Assembly: GCA_903825015.1 (NCBI GenBank)
Contig: CAIJYZ010000111.1
Coordinates: 1 to 35,913 of the forward strand
From: an uncultured Actinomycetes bacterium
GTDB lineage: Bacteria; Actinomycetota; Actinomycetes; Nanopelagicales; Nanopelagicaceae
DNA length: 35,913 nt
Direction of reading: 5' to 3'
Position numbers and translations under genes: made by a program. Shown piece after piece: positions 34,520 to 35,913 of this stretch. Numbering within the stretch: position 1 is the first letter of the stretch; each line of letters opens with the position of its first letter. The notes beneath the pieces are model-generated. The model was given only the letters and a program-made list of their open reading frames with translations, searched no databases and was not told where the DNA came from.

Positions 34520-35913
34520 TTGGCACTATCCGATGAAGAACGCTTAGCCGAACTTGGCTATAAGCAGGAGCTCAACCGAAGTTGGTCTGGCTTTTCCAAT
34601 TTTGCAATTTCATTCTCAATCATTTCAATTCTTGCAGGTTGCTTCACAACATTTGCACAGGCGTGGAACAACGGTGGTCCAGTTGCGATTTCAATTGGCT
34701 GGCCTGTTGTTTCGCTCTTAATTCTTGTTATCGGTTTTTGTATGTCAGAACTTGCATCGGCTTATCCAACATCAGGTGGTATTTACTGGTGGGCATCAAA
34801 GCTAGGTGGAGCAAAATCTGGTTTCTTCACAGGTTGGCTTAACTTAATCGGTTTGGTATCTGTAACAGCATCAGTGGGTTATGGAGCAGCTAGCTTTTTA
34901 AACACACTTCTAGGAATGCAATGGCCTAGTTACGCCTCTGATTTCTTAGGCGGGGACTACATCAAGCAGCAGTTCTTCGTCTTTATGGCAATCATTCTTC
35001 TAGTTACTTTAATCAATATCTACAGTGGACACCTTCTATCACTATTTAACAACATTTCTGTGTGGTGGCACGTATTTGGATCAGCTCTAGTAGTTGTAAT
35101 CCTTTTGGTTGTTCCGGATACCCATCAAACACTTTCCTGGATGTTTACTACAAAGATTAATAGTTCTGGCTTTAGCGATAACTCATACTGGATTTATGTT
35201 CTTCCACTTGGATTCTTGCTTACTCAGTACACGATTACTGGTTTTGATGCATCTGCTCACTTGTCTGAAGAGACTCATGACGCGCACATCAACGCTGCAA
35301 AGGGAATCTGGAAGTCAATCTTCTACTCAGCAATCGGTGGATACATCCTATTGATGGCATTCCTTTATGCTGCAACACAGGTAGACACAATTAGCTCATT
35401 TGACTTAGCTAAAAACCCATTTGGTGGCGGATCGATTATCGCCGTTCTTTATACCTCACTAGGTGGCGGAATCGCATTTAAGCTAGTCATGATCATCACG
35501 ACTCTGGGCCAAATCTTCTGCGTAACTGCTTGCTTAACTTCATGTTCACGCATGATGTATGCATTCTCACGCGATGGAGCAGTACCTGGAGGAAGCCTTT
35601 GGAAGAAAGTTAATAAGCACCATGTTCCATTGAACGCTGTTCTTGCATCAGCTTTCGGCGGAATCGTGTTAACCCTTCCAGCTCTTTGGAAATCACCAAC
35701 AGGTGCCCCAACTGCGTTCTACGCAGTGGTATCTGTTTGCGTGATCTCTTTGTACCTTGCATTCTTGATTCCAATCTGGCATCGCTTAAAGGCCGGAGAT
35801 AGTTTCAAGGCGGGTGCTTGGACTCTTGGTTCAAAGTACAAGTGGATGAATATTGTGGCGATTGCTGAAATCTCCATCATCTCTATCTACTTCATCTTGC
35901 CATTCTCACCAGC
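34520..35913 (+). CDS. APC-family amino-acid permease, 3' end beyond the window
   Basis: 464 codons are open to the window edge; the ORF track misses this gene. It begins LALSDEERLAELGYKQELNRSWSGFSNFAISFSIISILAG and continues through IGWPVVSLLILVIGFCMSELASAYPTSGGIYWWASKLGG, the substrate region of the amino-acid/GABA/choline permease branch. LLTQYTITGFDASAHLSEETHDA and SCSRMMYAFSRDGAVPG are further family marks. About eleven transmembrane helices are visible. The start is TTG with a perfect AGGAGG 8 nt upstream; no in-frame ATG fits. Likely substrates are amino acids or polyamines. Divergence from a glutaminase-type gene suggests a nitrogen-acquisition pair. Confidence 0.9.
   Translation, partial: MALSDEERLAELGYKQELNRSWSGFSNFAISFSIISILAGCFTTFAQAWNNGGPVAISIGWPVVSLLILVIGFCMSELASAYPTSGGIYWWASKLGGAKSGFFTGWLNLIGLVSVTASVGYGAASFLNTLLGMQWPSYASDFLGGDYIKQQFFVFMAIILLVTLINIYSGHLLSLFNNISVWWHVFGSALVVVILLVVPDTHQTLSWMFTTKINSSGFSDNSYWIYVLPLGFLLTQYTITGFDASAHLSEETHDAHINAAKGIWKSIFYSAIGGYILLMAFLYAATQVDTISSFDLAKNPFGGGSIIAVLYTSLGGGIAFKLVMIITTLGQIFCVTACLTSCSRMMYAFSRDGAVPGGSLWKKVNKHHVPLNAVLASAFGGIVLTLPALWKSPTGAPTAFYAVVSVCVISLYLAFLIPIWHRLKAGDSFKAGAWTLGSKYKWMNIVAIAEISIISIYFILPFSP

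Overview
The window reads as a stretch of chromosome from a streamlined, moderate- to low-GC actinobacterium. Several families here are essentially actinobacterial (DUF3000, DUF3093, DUF3159, DUF4193, paired TrkA/CeoB-CeoC proteins). Two neighbourhoods match conserved actinobacterial gene order: plsC / SRPBCC / fadD15-like ligase / pimB-like mannosyltransferase / NlpC-P60, and DUF3000 / RNase D / dxs / TRAM methyltransferase / trkA pair / dut / DUF3093 / DUF4193 / hflX-dapF-miaA-miaB. The AT-richer composition (judged by eye, not counted), short proteins and very tight packing fit the freshwater acI group (Nanopelagicales, 'Ca. Planktophila'/'Ca. Nanopelagicus'). That placement is inference.

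Layout. 1-800: first codons of a probable inositol-3-phosphate synthase gene, a PadR repressor, and a 239-bp regulatory gap with a 14-bp palindrome. 807-3420 (+): nucleobase permease, LysE-type exporter, RecB/Cas4-like nuclease domain protein. 3417-11856: lipid and envelope block with plsC, a small unknown protein, a Gfo/Idh/MocA oxidoreductase, a ROK sugar kinase, an SRPBCC protein, a fatty-acyl-CoA ligase, a tiny soluble two-component pair, a PimB-like mannosyltransferase and a secreted NlpC/P60 hydrolase. 11950-13277: RibD/DHFR-like reductase and EamA transporter. 13339-19458 (+): DUF3000, RNase D, FTR1 iron permease, thiolase and a FadB-type beta-oxidation protein. 19400-25235 (-): dxs, acnA, 23S rRNA/tRNA uridine methyltransferase. 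25268-28986: two TrkA proteins, DUF3159, dut, hotdog thioesterase, DUF3093, DUF4193. 29093-33678 (-): overlapping operon hflX-dapF-miaA-miaB. 33701-35913: class II glutamine amidotransferase and, divergently, an amino-acid permease cut by the window end and absent from the ORF track.

Organisation. By my start choices about 97% of the window is coding (roughly 1 kb non-coding in 36 kb, 38 genes). No tRNA, rRNA, CRISPR array, insertion sequence or phage gene was seen, and no gene-free stretch reaches 300 bp. All seven convergent gene pairs overlap at their 3' ends. At least fourteen genes have a TANNNT hexamer exactly 6-7 nt before the start codon and no Shine-Dalgarno, which is the signature of leaderless transcripts. 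A second set (padR, uraA, the nuclease gene, fadA, acnA, DUF4193, the permease) has clear Shine-Dalgarno sequences instead. Inverted repeats lie on or next to the predicted promoters of the iron permease, the beta-oxidation operon, the acyl-CoA ligase and the amidotransferase/permease pair.

I see no self-contained novel defence or biosynthetic system. The best leads are the leaderless/overlap architecture, a mannosyltransferase gene whose conserved N-terminus has no usable start codon, the inverted repeat over the FTR1 promoter, and the four-cysteine PD-(D/E)XK protein.
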